Source: Membranipora membranacea (Eukaryota > Bryozoa > Gymnolaemata > Cheilostomatida > Membraniporidae). Taken from it: a stretch of 64,000 nt of DNA. Below are positions 42,877 to 54,083 of the stretch, one piece after another (position 1 is the first letter of the stretch; every line of letters begins with the position of its first letter). Location: NCBI GenBank assembly GCA_914767715.1, contig OU612070.1, forward strand, positions 20,448,025 to 20,512,024. Reading direction: 5' to 3'. A program made the translations under genes and the position numbers. The notes beneath the pieces were generated by a model that worked only from the letters and a program-made list of their open reading frames with translations, ran no database searches and had not been told where the DNA came from.

Positions 42877-43090
42877 ATAGATACTAAGACCGAGGAGTTG
42901 GACTTCTGTAAAGAGGTCATCTGGGCTTCTTTGTGGCACTACATTGCAGACTCGTATCTCATGGTTGATCGGCAAGTTGCGTGTCGGCATATTGATCATC
43001 CAGATGACTTTATTTCCAACAATATTATGATAGACCACTGGGCCATAGGCTGGTTTTAATTTTGTTGTCATCACCTTGTCTTCAACAGTT
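42877..43090 (-). other. Exon-like open stretch inside the 4.4-kb element
   Basis: Minus strand, after acceptor ccctttcag, open for about 70 codons (TVEDKVMTTKLKPAYGPVVY near the start, IRVCNVVPQRSPDDLFTEVQ near the end) to a TGA. Composition looks protein-like, but no family was recognised. A second splice-bounded stretch lies at 43251-43371 (acceptor ttgttacag, donor gtatgt), but the two do not join in a common frame. They may be remains of a transposase or a captured gene. Confidence 0.25.
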
Positions 43091-43807
43091 CTGAAAGGGA
43101 AAATTATAATAGGATCAATTAATGCAGAAACCCAATGAGATGCTCAACTGTGAAAAAAAGTTCATATTCCTGGGTTAGAGATAGAACTAAGAGGTCATTG
43201 AATGAAAGAATTGAATGTAATGTGAAAGCCAAACATTGCTACATACCCAGACAGAGTAGGACCATTGGATCATTGGCCTTGGGTCATAGATAGATAAGAT
43301 AGTAGTCTGCCAGTGAGGGTGCTGCTGCATCATCATCAACATTCCACCAATTCTTTGACTCCCATTCACTGTAACAATGAGTGATTCAATGACAAAAATT
43401 AAATACATACATACATAGATTCTACAGATTGGTCCAGGAACTGTCTGTAGTGAAAGATCAAGGAGTGCTCCTAGCTAGTCCCTGCTGGTCGTTGGTAAGA
43501 TAGATTGGTTGGTGACAATCAGAACAGTTCACCTGACAGACTCCTCTCCTCTGCATATATCTTTTCTAAGGTGGCTCTATGTTTCGAATGTCTGGTAGTG
43601 ATAACATTAAAAAGGTCACCTTTCAGTGCTCATGCCAGTGAGTGATGCTCTAACCTCAAAGTCTGGCCTATTATCAGACTCAGCTATCAAGATGGTGCAG
43701 ACTTAGTTGTTAACAATCATACCTCCAAAACCCAAGTTGACTCTGACTTTTTCCGACTGAGTAGTGACAGACTATCAAATTCATGAGTTGTGTTCTCATG
43801 GCTTCAA

Positions 43808-43937
43808 AATTTGAAACTAGCCGAGCTGCGCCACACATAAACTGCCTCTAGCCGAGCTGCGCCACATTTAAATTGCATGTAGCCGAGCTGCGCCATTCCG
43901 AATTATTTTTACCACATGGCGCAGCTCGTCTGCCGTA
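43808..43937 (-). repeat. Right terminal inverted repeat
   Basis: Reverse-complement partner of the left end, with three TAGCCGAGCTGCGCCA copies and the outer TGGCGCAGCTCGTCTGCCGT plus A. Confidence 0.8.
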
Positions 43938-45178
43938 GTCAAGAGTCTAGTAATCAGTGTACTATTACTTTGCCTACTAGCAGTGTATTTAATGCTTAGG
44001 AAATGGGTTCTGGCAACAGTCATTGATATAGTCTGCTAGCAGTGAGTAAGGCATGCAAACTTCTACAATACATACAACAGAAATCACACACACTACAGAG
44101 ACTGGCAGCTGAGAAGAAGATTGATAGAGGATTGATCAAGACAACCGGTCCTGGAACTGGTTCACAACACACTCACTAACTTCAGTCAGTGCAAAGATCA
44201 TCAGTTTGTATTTATCAATGTGAGTCAAGGTATGGATGGGCTCCTGTGGTTCACTGTTACTGAAAACATGCCCTTCTTTGTCCTAATTCAAGACTTCTTG
44301 ACTGGCACTGAACTGTGGCACAGTGAGTAAGAGTGACAATACTTTACCAAATCTTGGCTTGGGCCTGGGAAGTACAGTCGGAGCAGTGCTGTCAGTCAAG
44401 TGTACATACTCAAACTCAACCATTAGTATTACTACGTTTCTGCATTGATTTAATTTTAACAAGTCTATGTAGGCCTAGGTGATATGCTTTGGTCATGCAG
44501 AATGCAAACATTATGTTAAATGCCTACCTTACTTACCTACCTACCTTACCTACTCGCGACCCAGCTAGGTAAATCTCATAGTATTATAGAAATAAAGATG
44601 TGATATAATGGCGTGTATTGGATGAAAATACCTGAAATTAGGCTACACACAATGATGTTGCATTTTTAGTACAAATACCAGCTTGATAATCACCTGTACC
44701 TGCTTGCATCTGGACTAATGGGGCATGCCCACATGTAGGCCTAGTGTACTATCTATGCCCTTATTGAGTGAAACCAATATCAAAGTCAACCATTTGACTT
44801 CCTAAAATTTGGAGGTCGTTTTTTGCCTCAATCATCCTGATATATATCTACATTATTTACTAGGCAATACCTGACCGTAAACCTTTAAAGTGTTATGACC
44901 CAACAATATCATAATAAGGTTATTCAAAGAGTTGAAATAACTGGTGGCACATCAGTAACAGCCAGGGCTCAACGGTGTTAGTGTGGAAGTTAATATTGGT
45001 CCGAACCAACATCAACTTATAATAATCGCTTATTGATTGGTGATGTACCTGACGAGAATAGAATCGAAGACAGTGATCAACTTGCCTTTCAATAGACTGT
45101 AGATAGTCTTTGTTCTGTTTCAAGCCTCACAAAATATTTCCTTACTTATAACATTTTTGTTTTCATGTCTATCAATAG
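43938..45178. other. Promoter-side region of the aminotransferase-like gene
   Basis: No exon supported. An acceptor (tatcaatag) at 45179 lies 18 bases upstream of the ATG, so a 5' UTR exon probably lies somewhere in this stretch or left of the element; I could not place it. Confidence 0.4.
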
Positions 45179-45196
45179 GTGTTAATTGACGGAGGA

Positions 45197-48100
45197 ATGA
45201 CGTCTAAAACCAAAGAATATGTCGTAAGACTGAACAAAATAGATGAAGAAAGGAAAATCACCGCACCGACCATGTGCAAAATGCACTTCATGAAACAGCC
45301 CATGAAAGTCTCCAAGGCTAACAAACAATATTTGTTTGATGAACTAGGTAAGTTCATGATGAAGATTTTTGAGCTCGCAACAACAAAATGTTGAGTAGGT
45401 TCTTAGCATGTTTTTTTTTCAGATTGTTAAGTTTTTGTGGAACTTATACAGGCACAACACAGGATCCTTAGCCCAATCTTTGATTGCAAAGAGTATGAGG
45501 TACTGTTTCTCCCCTATTTCGCTTGCAGTACGTTAAAAGAAGTAGCAATGGTCGAATTTACATTTAAAATATGATAAGTTGACATACTGAACATATACAT
45601 CTGTCATATTCTTTCTTTTCAGGCTATGAGTTTTTGGACTGTTGCGGTAATATAGCTCATGTTGGTCACTGTCATCCACACGTTGTACACTCGGGACAAA
45701 GACAAATGGAGACATTGTCCACCGCTCAGGTTTGTTTTATCATCACATGTGGGAGTCACCGGCACCACTAAAATGTGGTTGCTCCAAATGAAGTTTGTTT
45801 GAAGTTTGTTTATTGCCTAATTCTAATATCCATCCTGTGGTAGGTTGATAGCACCGAAAGTACAGCACATAAATGGAAAAATAAAAATAGAGTCTGAGCT
45901 GAAAAATCGCATACAAAATTCAAAGTGTGTGAACATGAGGAGCTATAACAAAGTATTTATCGGATAAGATAAGACAGTGGTCAAAAATCTTTCTTGTCGG
46001 CGTGAAATGTCCCATTAATATCACGCCTTTTGAAGGATCAAGGTTACCCATTTTCATCCTTTACCACAACATGGTGTCAGTGATCCATCATCCACAGACA
46101 AAGATAATTGTTAATTAAAACAAAACAAAAAGAAAGTGTGTACGTGACTTCATTCTTTGGATATTGACATAATGTGGTGCCTTTAGAGAGACATACAACA
46201 ACTGCATACATCTTCTACTTAGACACGTGCAGCGATACCAGCATCCATACTTCAAGGTCAATGACCAATTTACCGATTGTTACGATCATGTTTTCCAGGG
46301 TAGGAAGCATAGGGGAAAACGTTTTCATGACATGCTCTCACTTAGGAACTCATAACGTCGCTTACACGTGGCTTGATATTTTTAATTCCATGATCCTTTT
46401 TTTCTGTGTTAGGGGTTTGTAACGGAGGTGCAAAACAAATATGGTAAGGCTTTGGTGGAGACGGTTGATGACCCCCGTCTTAACACTGTGCTTCTGGTGA
46501 ATTCAGGGTCTGAGGCTGTGGAATTAGCCATACGCCTGGCACAAGGCTACACGAAAAGAAAGCATATCATCAACCACCAACCAGCCGTACACGGTCACAC
46601 GGACATGCTTACGAACATGCACTACAAATTTATCAAAGTAAGAGAGGGCAGGGGGGATGTCTTTGGGGCGCAGACTAAAAATTGGCTATCATTGTCCGAT
46701 ACCAGCTGCATATTTATATAATATTTTAGTTTTGGCATGATTTCTAAAATACGGTTATATAAGCTCAAAACGGAGTGTGTACGTAGATTTGCAAAACATG
46801 TTGGAATTGCTGATGTTTTGGTGCAACACCTTGATTCCATAGTGAAAATATTAGCTCATTCAAGGATTGTGACACAAACCATCCAGGTACTCAGCGAGAA
46901 TATGACTGATGCTCATACTGTGTGCCGATGTGAGACCCTTGTTGATGGCATGAGTCATTAAAGATTCCCTGGCTTGAGTGCCTCAGCTGTTGTTATCGTA
47001 GGGGCAACAAAGGCGTTCACTACCCACCCTTCCCCATAGAAAAAAGCCCTGTCACTTAGTTTAACAACTTTCAAATTTGAAACCAGCAGTATTGATATGG
47101 TTATCGTGTACCTAAGAAAGGCTTATAAAACCCAGTTCTAATTTTGGTTTTATAAGTCTTCATTCCTGTATTCAGGATATTACTCTGAATTGATTGAGAT
47201 AAATGCTTGAAAATGAGATGCGCTTCATATTTATGTCGGTCAATTCTGCCTCTTGAGCTGGCCTTGCCATATCTATTTCTAACCTGCTCCTTGTGTGGAT
47301 AGCATGATACTGTACATTCAGGAGAGAATCTTCAATTAAAAAATTGTGAGAGATAACATCACTTTGAATGTTTTTAATGTCAGATTATGAAATAGCATCT
47401 TGTACTGCTAAATTTTAAATTAAAATGTCACAATTTTTATTTACTGACTGAGCACTGATTAGTTTTGAATGTTAACATTAACATGTTTTATTATTAACAG
47501 CAAGATGATTTTAAGCGGACACCGACAGTGCATCATTTACCGGTATGCGACACATACAGAGGGCCATTCGCTGCCTCTAATAACCCAGTCAAAGACGCTG
47601 TCGCATCACTCCGAGAACTTCTGAACAATCTCAAAAATCACAATCAGTCGGTATGATAAACACTCCTGTATCCCCACTGTCAGAAAATGTGGGTTAAAAT
47701 CGCAAGTTTTGTCTCTGTACAGTGCCTTAAGGGCGTGGGCGCCATACTCGGCGCCAAGTTGCTCTCAGTTTGCAGGCAGGTCGGAGCACACCTGGGGCGT
47801 CAATTGAGCCCAGACATCAATAGACCGCAGCGGGATTCGAACCCGAGACTTCCAACACTTGTGTGTTAGAGGATAGGCGCTCTAACCAAATTATGCTGAA
47901 ATATGCCCTAATGTGGTTAAACTGGTATAAATCTCTTCTTTTTTTAACCTTTATTGGCATAACTTTCATTCAATGAGGATGTTTTTAAAAAAAGCCATCG
48001 AGAAAAAGGGATAAAAACCAAGATGAAGAAAAAGATAATTAGAAAAGTTAGGTTTTGATGGTTTATAATTGATGATTGAACATAAATTAAATGGTACATT

Positions 48101-51100
48101 GTTAAAAGTAGATGCTATCATATTATCGAAAAAGTTATTTGAAGTTGAAGTTCTTTCAGAACACTTAGATTTGCTGTTCATCCAAATGGTACTTAATTGA
48201 CCAAATTCATGAACACATGATTTATACTGCTAATAAATTACTTTAAACGAAATATTTTCAACCGCAGAAGTGCCATATAGAAATTAACAGAAATTAATCG
48301 AACTGGATGTGAATTGGGAGTTGGTCAACTTTTTTGGGGTGAATGTCATACTTATGTATTTATCAACGCAAGTGATGTCACATAGCTGTCGAGATTTCTC
48401 CAGCTGACATGGAGGTTATTATCTATAATTAGGGTGTTTTCCTTTCTGTAAATAGAAGTTGCATCTATGATGTAACAGACTTGCAGTAGGTTATGAAACT
48501 CTCCCATCCGGTGACAATAGGGAATATTATTCAACTAAATGTCAACGGTTAGCAAATAAGCGTTATTCAGCATTTTCCTGCATTGCCATACTTCACCAAT
48601 GTGATAGAGGTAGGATATCACAATCGATGACTATAAGAAATTAAGGCTTTTCAAATGTCATTCACTATGTTAGATTACCTGAGAACTAGATTAGCTGGAG
48701 AGAAACTAACTGTTGAATAACTAGTTTCAAGTTATTTTAATATATATATATATTTCTTTGGCATCCTGTTAAAAAAACATGTGACCAGTATGATATGTCT
48801 GCCAAATAAAAAGCGTATAATAATAATAAGTTGACTCTTTTCCAATATATTAGAAAAACCTCAATCACCTTTTTTATGTCATAATTACACAGGTCAAAAA
48901 TCCCTCATCACTGTTTTGTCACATGTACATCCCAAGTCAATTTGAGAATCAGAATATTTATGTTTTCAGGTTTGCGGTATTCTAACAGAGACGATGCACA
49001 CTGCTGCAGGTAACATTGTTCCTCCTGAGGGTTATCTGCAGGAAGTGGCACAGACAGTACGAGAGTTCGGAGGGCTTATTATTCTGGACGAAGTTCTGGT
49101 AAATAGACATAAGTTGTGATAGAATTATTACACCTTTATTAGACGGTTGTTGTGGATGCTAAAATGGATGCTGTTTTGTTATTAGATGTTTGTTTGAAAA
49201 ATTTGTCATGAAGCCCCTGGGGCCCGGGTCAACCAAGCAGAATTTCCATAGGATATATAAAATAACACCTGACTGATGCCCTGGATTTGTTGGTGACAAG
49301 CATGTCATCATTCTAGAATTGATGTCAGAAAATCTGTCACTCATCTTAACAAACAACCATTAATACCAAGGCCAACGAGCTCCTTTCCATCAACAAGAGG
49401 GCGTTCATTGTTTCCATTTATTTACCGGCCACAAAAAGCCAAACAAATCCAGAATGACCGACCTCACAAGTACAGACAATAGCTAAATAATCGGTCATCA
49501 TAGGTCAGTGAAGTTTCATTGGCATAGCTTATCTATGAGAATATGGGGGTATCTCGCTGATCATTGTCCTAAGATAAAACTTCCAGTAAACAAAGCAACA
49601 ACTTGGTTCCACGAAAAGAGATATACAAAATCTTTCTTCTTTGTTCGATATAAGGCCAGTAAACTTATAGCTTAGAATCAATGAACCCCCTTCTTCAGTT
49701 CACTGCTAGGACCTAATCAGGCGGGCCTCATCTAATCAACAGGAAATCCTCTTTATCAATTCTTGCATTTTAACATTTGGTTGACCCTGTGTCTTGATAT
49801 TTAAGAACTGAGTATTGGCGTTGACTTATGAATGCTTCTTGCGAACGAAAATATTTCAAACAAAAAGATGGAATATATTCCAGCCTCACCATACGTTCCA
49901 TAACTAACCACAAAAGATGAGATGCACCCCTCGTAAGTCAATACCTTCTGTGATTATTCTAATACAGATCTGGTCTAGATATTTTTAAAACCTAGAAAAA
50001 ATCAATTTCGAGTGATAGTAACTCTGTGAAGATGAGTGATGCAAACTCACTCAACTGTGATATAAGCTCTCTGAAGAGTGATGCAGTGATATGATTGTGC
50101 ACTTTTACATCTTATCCTCTGATAGCCATATAAAACGACTATGTTCAGTTGTGTAGAAACTTTATAAGGATGTTGATAGAAATGATAACCATTCTCAAGT
50201 TACAGGCGTTAGTGTCATTATCAAGAACAAGTTATAAAATCCTGAAATAGTGATAATGAGAGTCAGAAACTTCCTGTGTCAATTTGCTGTACAATTCAAT
50301 TATGGCTTGCCATTTAGCGTGATGCTACTTTCTGTCGGGTAATGTGACACGTACAGAATGTCACCGGATCGCGTCACAAAAAAGAGCTACCTCTCCATCC
50401 TGTTTCAATACCCTATCGAAATCAGATCTAATATTTGAATTTTGCCAAGTCAATTATCGCCAACTGGCAACTATTACATATTCAACCATGTTATATCAGA
50501 TGATTGCCGTGCCCAAAATCAATGCAATTTATCGTTTTATTTTAGACCGGTTTAGGGAGACACGGATCGAAATGGTGGTCTTTTCAGCACACGAATGTTG
50601 TTCCTGACATTCTGATAGCTGGGCGATCTCTTGGCAATGGACAGCCTATCGCAGCAGTTATAACTAGTCAAACTATTGGTTAGTAATAATAGACCGAGAA
50701 GTTAAATTGAGTCTGTAACTCCTTGAGAAAAAAAATAGAACAGGTGTTCACGAGAGGATAATTCACCAGTTCCTCAAATATTTGATCCCAACTTGGTATT
50801 GCAGAAGAGTCTTCTTGATCTCAAACCATTACATCAAACCATAACCTGTCTTGCAAGCTTTGTTGTGGGAGCCGCCCTCTCACCTCCCGCACCGAAACTC
50901 AATCTAAAATCTAAATCAAAACATAACACAATTCTGATGCAACTATAACCCAATATAACACATCAACTCTCATCAAACCAATAAACAAATTACTGATTGT
51001 ATCCATTTGCAGTGAATTCAGTGAGCGAGTACTCTAACTCACCAGTTCAGACAAATATTTGATCCCAAGATGGTATTGCAGAAGATTTGCTTTAAAATCA

Positions 51101-54083
51101 CTTGATATGCATTTCTGATTTGCAGTAAATTCAATGAGTGAGTATTCTAACTCGTTCGGAGGTAACCCAGTGTCATGCTCTATGGGTCTGGCAGTGCTAG
51201 AGGTCATACGGAACGAGCACCTGCTTACTAGTGCCTCTCTGGTAGGCAAGGATCTTATGGGCAGACTTAAAGGGCTGGAGGCTAAACATCCGAATATAGG
51301 ACAAGTTCGCGGAGCGGGTCTCAGTCTAGTTATTGACATAGTCACTGACAAGGTGAGAATAACTTTGACCTAATAATATAGAAATATAAGTAGTGAAAAC
51401 TTCAGCGGTTTTCTGAGCTTGAATTTGAGCCTATTTATGTAGCTGTCCTCTCTCTATTTGGGTACTAGAATAGCGACTCGGCATCTGCACGGTTTCAATA
51501 CTGATTAATCTCAATTTTAGTGACACAATGCAAGAAAACTTCCAGATAATATGTCAATCAGAAATTGATATAAATAGGAATCCAAACAACAACAAAATCT
51601 CCCAATAAAAGTCCCCATGAAGTTTGTTCGATAATTCATGGTCACCGATCTGCTTTATCTGATCTGATTTATGAGTGTCTAACATATTTATGAGTGTTCT
51701 AACTGTGGATAGAACACAACCCGGAACTTTCGCACTTTTCAAAACCTATGCGGCTTATTATCCTGCTCGGGTGGCCGTTCTGCCAGCTTCCCAACGCAAC
51801 CTGAAACTGTGGCTGTTATATCACTGTTATAGTTTGGTACCATCCTTATCCATTGCTATTGAAGTACTAAACGCTACATAATTAGGGTTCTACTGGCTAT
51901 ATTCACATTAAGTTATTGGAAAAGTGGCTCCCTATCATGTGGAGAATAAGGTGTATTTCAGACTCGGCGCCCGATATTTGACATATTTTGTAGTTATCCT
52001 CCCTTGATAACAACTGAGGACGGCTTATCAGGAGGGAACCTGGTATGACATTATATTGGTGCGTTGTAATTGAGTGATTTTGTATAATCCTTGTGTCTTC
52101 TGTCTGCATAGATAGAGATACAGATATGGGCACACTGAGTTGAACATGACAGTGTGAGCATAACATTTTCTTCTTCTGTAGGATTCTCGTAAGCCAGACA
52201 GAGAGTTTGCCGAGAAACTTACTTACAGACTTAGAGAACAATACCGTACTCTCATACCGGTAAGTACAGTACAATGTTAAGTGTAAATGAAATAGTGCTC
52301 ACAAAAAGTATCCCTCCCCTTAAACATTGTAAAAACCCTTCTGACAGTTTGAGAACCCAAATCGTCAGTTCATTTTCCAAACACTTTCTCTTTGTATTGT
52401 ATGTAGGTGATAGCTCAGTTGATTAGAGCGCCTGCCCTCTGACGCGCAAGCGTTTGAGGTCTCGAGTTCGAATCCTGCTTGGCTCAATTGACGCCCCAGG
52501 TGTGCTCCGACCTGCCTGCAAACTGACAGCAACTTGGTGCCGAATATGGCGACCGTGCTCTAAAGGTTCCTTTATTTCTCAGTCTTTGGACAGAGACCAA
52601 AACTTGCGATTTTAACCTACATTTTTTTAACCCACATCCCTGTAACTATTGTAAAAACTCTCCTGACAATTTGAGATCTCAAATCGTCATATCATATTCC
52701 AAACACTATCTCTGTGTATTGTATGTAATCCTACAAACACTGTGGTAACATACCTGAAACAGTCACAGACAAAGATTTCCCCTACATATTTTTAACTCCC
52801 TGCTACTCTTAATTATAACACTTACGCAATGCTACCTTATTTTACTTATTCACTAGGCTGATGGCCCAGAAGGCAACTGTCTTTTTATCACTCCTCCGAT
52901 GTGCTTCTCGCTGGAAAACTCACAGACTCTTGTAAAGCACATAGACAACGCAATCAATGATGTGGTGAACGGTAAAAGGGCAACTGTCAAATCTCTTTTC
53001 GAGCTCAGTGAGGAATTTGAGGTTAGTTTGTTACATATCACACATGGTGTTGTTTGTCTATGGCATTCCCCTTAGATCAAGCATGATCCAATTTGCCTGC
53101 ATTTTGGGTTTGAGCCGCCGCCAGATCACCAGTAGAATGGGAGTGATCGGACTGCCGGCAATTTGGATTCAAATTTATTCTAGCATTTCCCAGGACTTTT
53201 CAGTTGATTATTCTGTGATTTTTATATTATACTCAAGAAGTTCTCTCTCAACCAAAGCGTATCAATGATCATTTGAAAATGGATACTTCAAATAGCTGAA
53301 GTTGCTAATTCAGAAGCACGGTAAAATGCATTATATTTTTAAAAAAGCCACGGTCCTAAATAAGGAGTGATATATCACTCATCTTTTGCTACTATGCCTA
53401 TATTCTGGAGTAGACCGCCTATTGAATTTTGTCACACTGTCCCAGACTGGGATTCAGTCCAACAATTTGGAGTAGTGTACTCATGTTGGGTGTGTTGATT
53501 TGAGCAGACAACTCAACACAATAACAAACCTAAATCAATCTTCCAACCAAAACACAAGCACATGGGTCTATTCAGAAATGCACAATATAGAGATGCACGG
53601 GTAGATAACACCACAGAAGCAATATCCAACACAACCCATGATACAGACAAGGCCTCATTATTGGCCTGGATCCTGGGCTAATTGTGTCCAATCATCTGAA
53701 AATAATCTAATTACCAGACTGGCACTGGCTAGCCTGGGCAGGCTGCCTGGGTAAGTCCATTTGACAAGCGAGGACAATTCATAAAGAAATTGAAATAGTT
53801 GTGAGTTCCGATAAAAAGCAAAGTTGTCCCATTGGTGTTGATTCTATTGGTCATGTGATCCCTGTACTGAGTTTCAATTCGTGTACTTGTTCACTTCAGT
53901 CTGTTTTTCCTCACTCAGCTTGAGTAAGAAGTACTTTACAACCCGAATGACATGCAAGATGTTATTTTGATCGTTCTTTCATCACAGCTTACACCGAGTG
54001 GGTCAAAGAGGAAGGGTGACTTATTGGACGCAACAGGAAAACAGGGAAGATTCGAACCTGCATGGAATGAAGGAATTGATTAA
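45197..54083 (+). CDS. ETNPPL/PHYKPL-family aminotransferase-fold protein lacking the PLP lysine (probable pseudoenzyme)
   Basis: Family members are PLP-dependent phospho-lyases (ethanolamine-phosphate or 5-phosphohydroxylysine) of the class III aminotransferase fold. Ten exons: 45197-45347, 45623-45729, 46413-46637, 47501-47650, 48970-49098, 50546-50678, 51126-51352, 52182-52259, 52857-53021, 53988-54083; GT-AG borders, consistent phases, 486 codons, close to the human lengths (450 and 499). Family blocks run throughout: [68 protein letters not shown] and PPMCF. At the PLP-lysine block the family has GKPMGNGHPV; here it is [10 protein letters not shown], with Arg281 for Lys. AYHGH is AVHGH (Val145) and SGSEAN is SGSEAV (Val122). 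Asp251, which contacts the pyridine nitrogen, is kept. Intact frame and splicing argue against a dead pseudogene. The ATG at 45197 (ggaggaATGA) is chosen by alignment with family starts. Confidence 0.88.
47686..47890 (-). mobile_element. tRNA-derived SINE, copy 1
   Basis: On the minus strand: a decayed A box (tttggttagagcgcc), a good B box (gggttcgaatcccgc), then tcaattgacgccccaggtgt and a body ending gcgattttaacccacatt. Same body as copy 2 in opposite orientation. Lies just after exon 4 of the aminotransferase-like gene. A 60-codon frame across it on the plus strand is a by-product. Confidence 0.8.
50546..50678 (+). other. Exon 6: site of the missing PLP lysine
   Basis: Acceptor ttttattttag, donor gttagt, phase 1 end. 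Encodes [14 protein letters not shown], then [18 protein letters not shown] and AAVITSQTI. Codon 50624-50626 is CGA (Arg) where the family has AAA/AAG; at least two base changes separate them, so a single read error does not explain it. Confidence 0.85.
50761..51153. repeat. Tandem duplication that copies the start of aminotransferase exon 7
   Basis: Two units. The first has caccagttcctcaaatatttg and gatcccaacttggtattgcag at 50763-50807, ending with an acceptor and exon start at 51003-51040. The second repeats caccagttc...attgcagaaga at 51040-51085, ending with the true acceptor and exon 7 start (51126). The decoy exon start encodes [10 protein letters not shown] against [10 protein letters not shown] in the real exon, then runs into a stop. 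Confidence 0.8.
51723..51799. repeat. Dispersed repeat, copy 2
   Basis: Partner of 38192-38266, lying in the intron between exons 7 and 8 of the aminotransferase-like gene. Reads ggaactttcgcacttttc, acctatgcggc, ctgctcgggtggccgttc and gcttcccaac. Confidence 0.55.
52326..52727. repeat. 80-bp direct repeats flanking SINE copy 2
   Basis: 52326-52405 and 52641-52727 share attgtaaaaac, ctgacaatttgaga-like, caaatcgtca, attccaaacact and tgtattgtatgta in order. This is too long for a target-site duplication, so the SINE either has a second tail module present twice or sits in an older tandem repeat. Confidence 0.65.
52406..52627 (+). mobile_element. tRNA-derived SINE, copy 2
   Basis: Starts ggtgatagctcagttgatta (A box, tRNA-like) and has cgagttcgaatcc (B box), then ggctcaattgacgccccagg and a body ending gcgattttaacctacat. 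The tRNA part is too changed (long variable stretch, poor acceptor stem) to be a working tRNA. It lies between exons 8 and 9 of the aminotransferase-like gene and is bracketed by direct repeats (52326-52405 and 52641-52727). Confidence 0.8.
53072..53182. mobile_element. Fold-back MITE copy D
   Basis: Contains gatccaatttgcctgcattt and ggcaatttggattcaaattt in inverted order. Flanks GCATTCCCC (53063-53071) and GCATTTCCC (53183-53191) agree at 8 of 9. In the last intron of the aminotransferase-like gene; the middle differs from copies A-C. Confidence 0.65.

Larger units (their letters stand above)
39535..43937. mobile_element. 4.4-kb DNA transposon-like element with long TIRs and 6-bp target duplication
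   Basis: The ends are inverted repeats of about 130 bp (39535-39665 and 43808-43937, near 85-90% identical by eye). The outer 21 bases match exactly (TACGGCAGACGAGCTGCGCC plus A). Each arm has three further copies of TGGCGCAGCTCGGCTA spaced about 35 bp apart, opposite to the outermost copy, so the end can itself fold. GTCAAG is repeated directly at 39529-39534 and 43938-43943. No long reading frame lies inside, so it is non-autonomous or decayed. Six-base duplications occur in IS3EU and Dada elements; the family is not settled. Confidence 0.8.

Noticed and set aside
39535-43937. Two unrelated GC-rich promoter-like repeats at 39.6 and 43.9 kb
   Set aside because: They are reverse complements with exact outer ends and a shared flanking 6-mer, so they are the termini of one element.
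45179-45196. Start of the aminotransferase-like protein at the GTG at 45179
   Set aside because: GTG follows directly on an acceptor and is not a eukaryotic start; the ATG at 45197 has a reasonable context and fits family N-termini.
47687-47869. 60-codon frame with an RDSNPR motif
   Set aside because: It is read across the reversed B box of the SINE, a common false peptide.
52406-52480. Possible working tRNA gene
   Set aside because: A and B boxes are present, but the arms do not fold as a full cloverleaf and the same body follows in the second copy; it is a SINE head.
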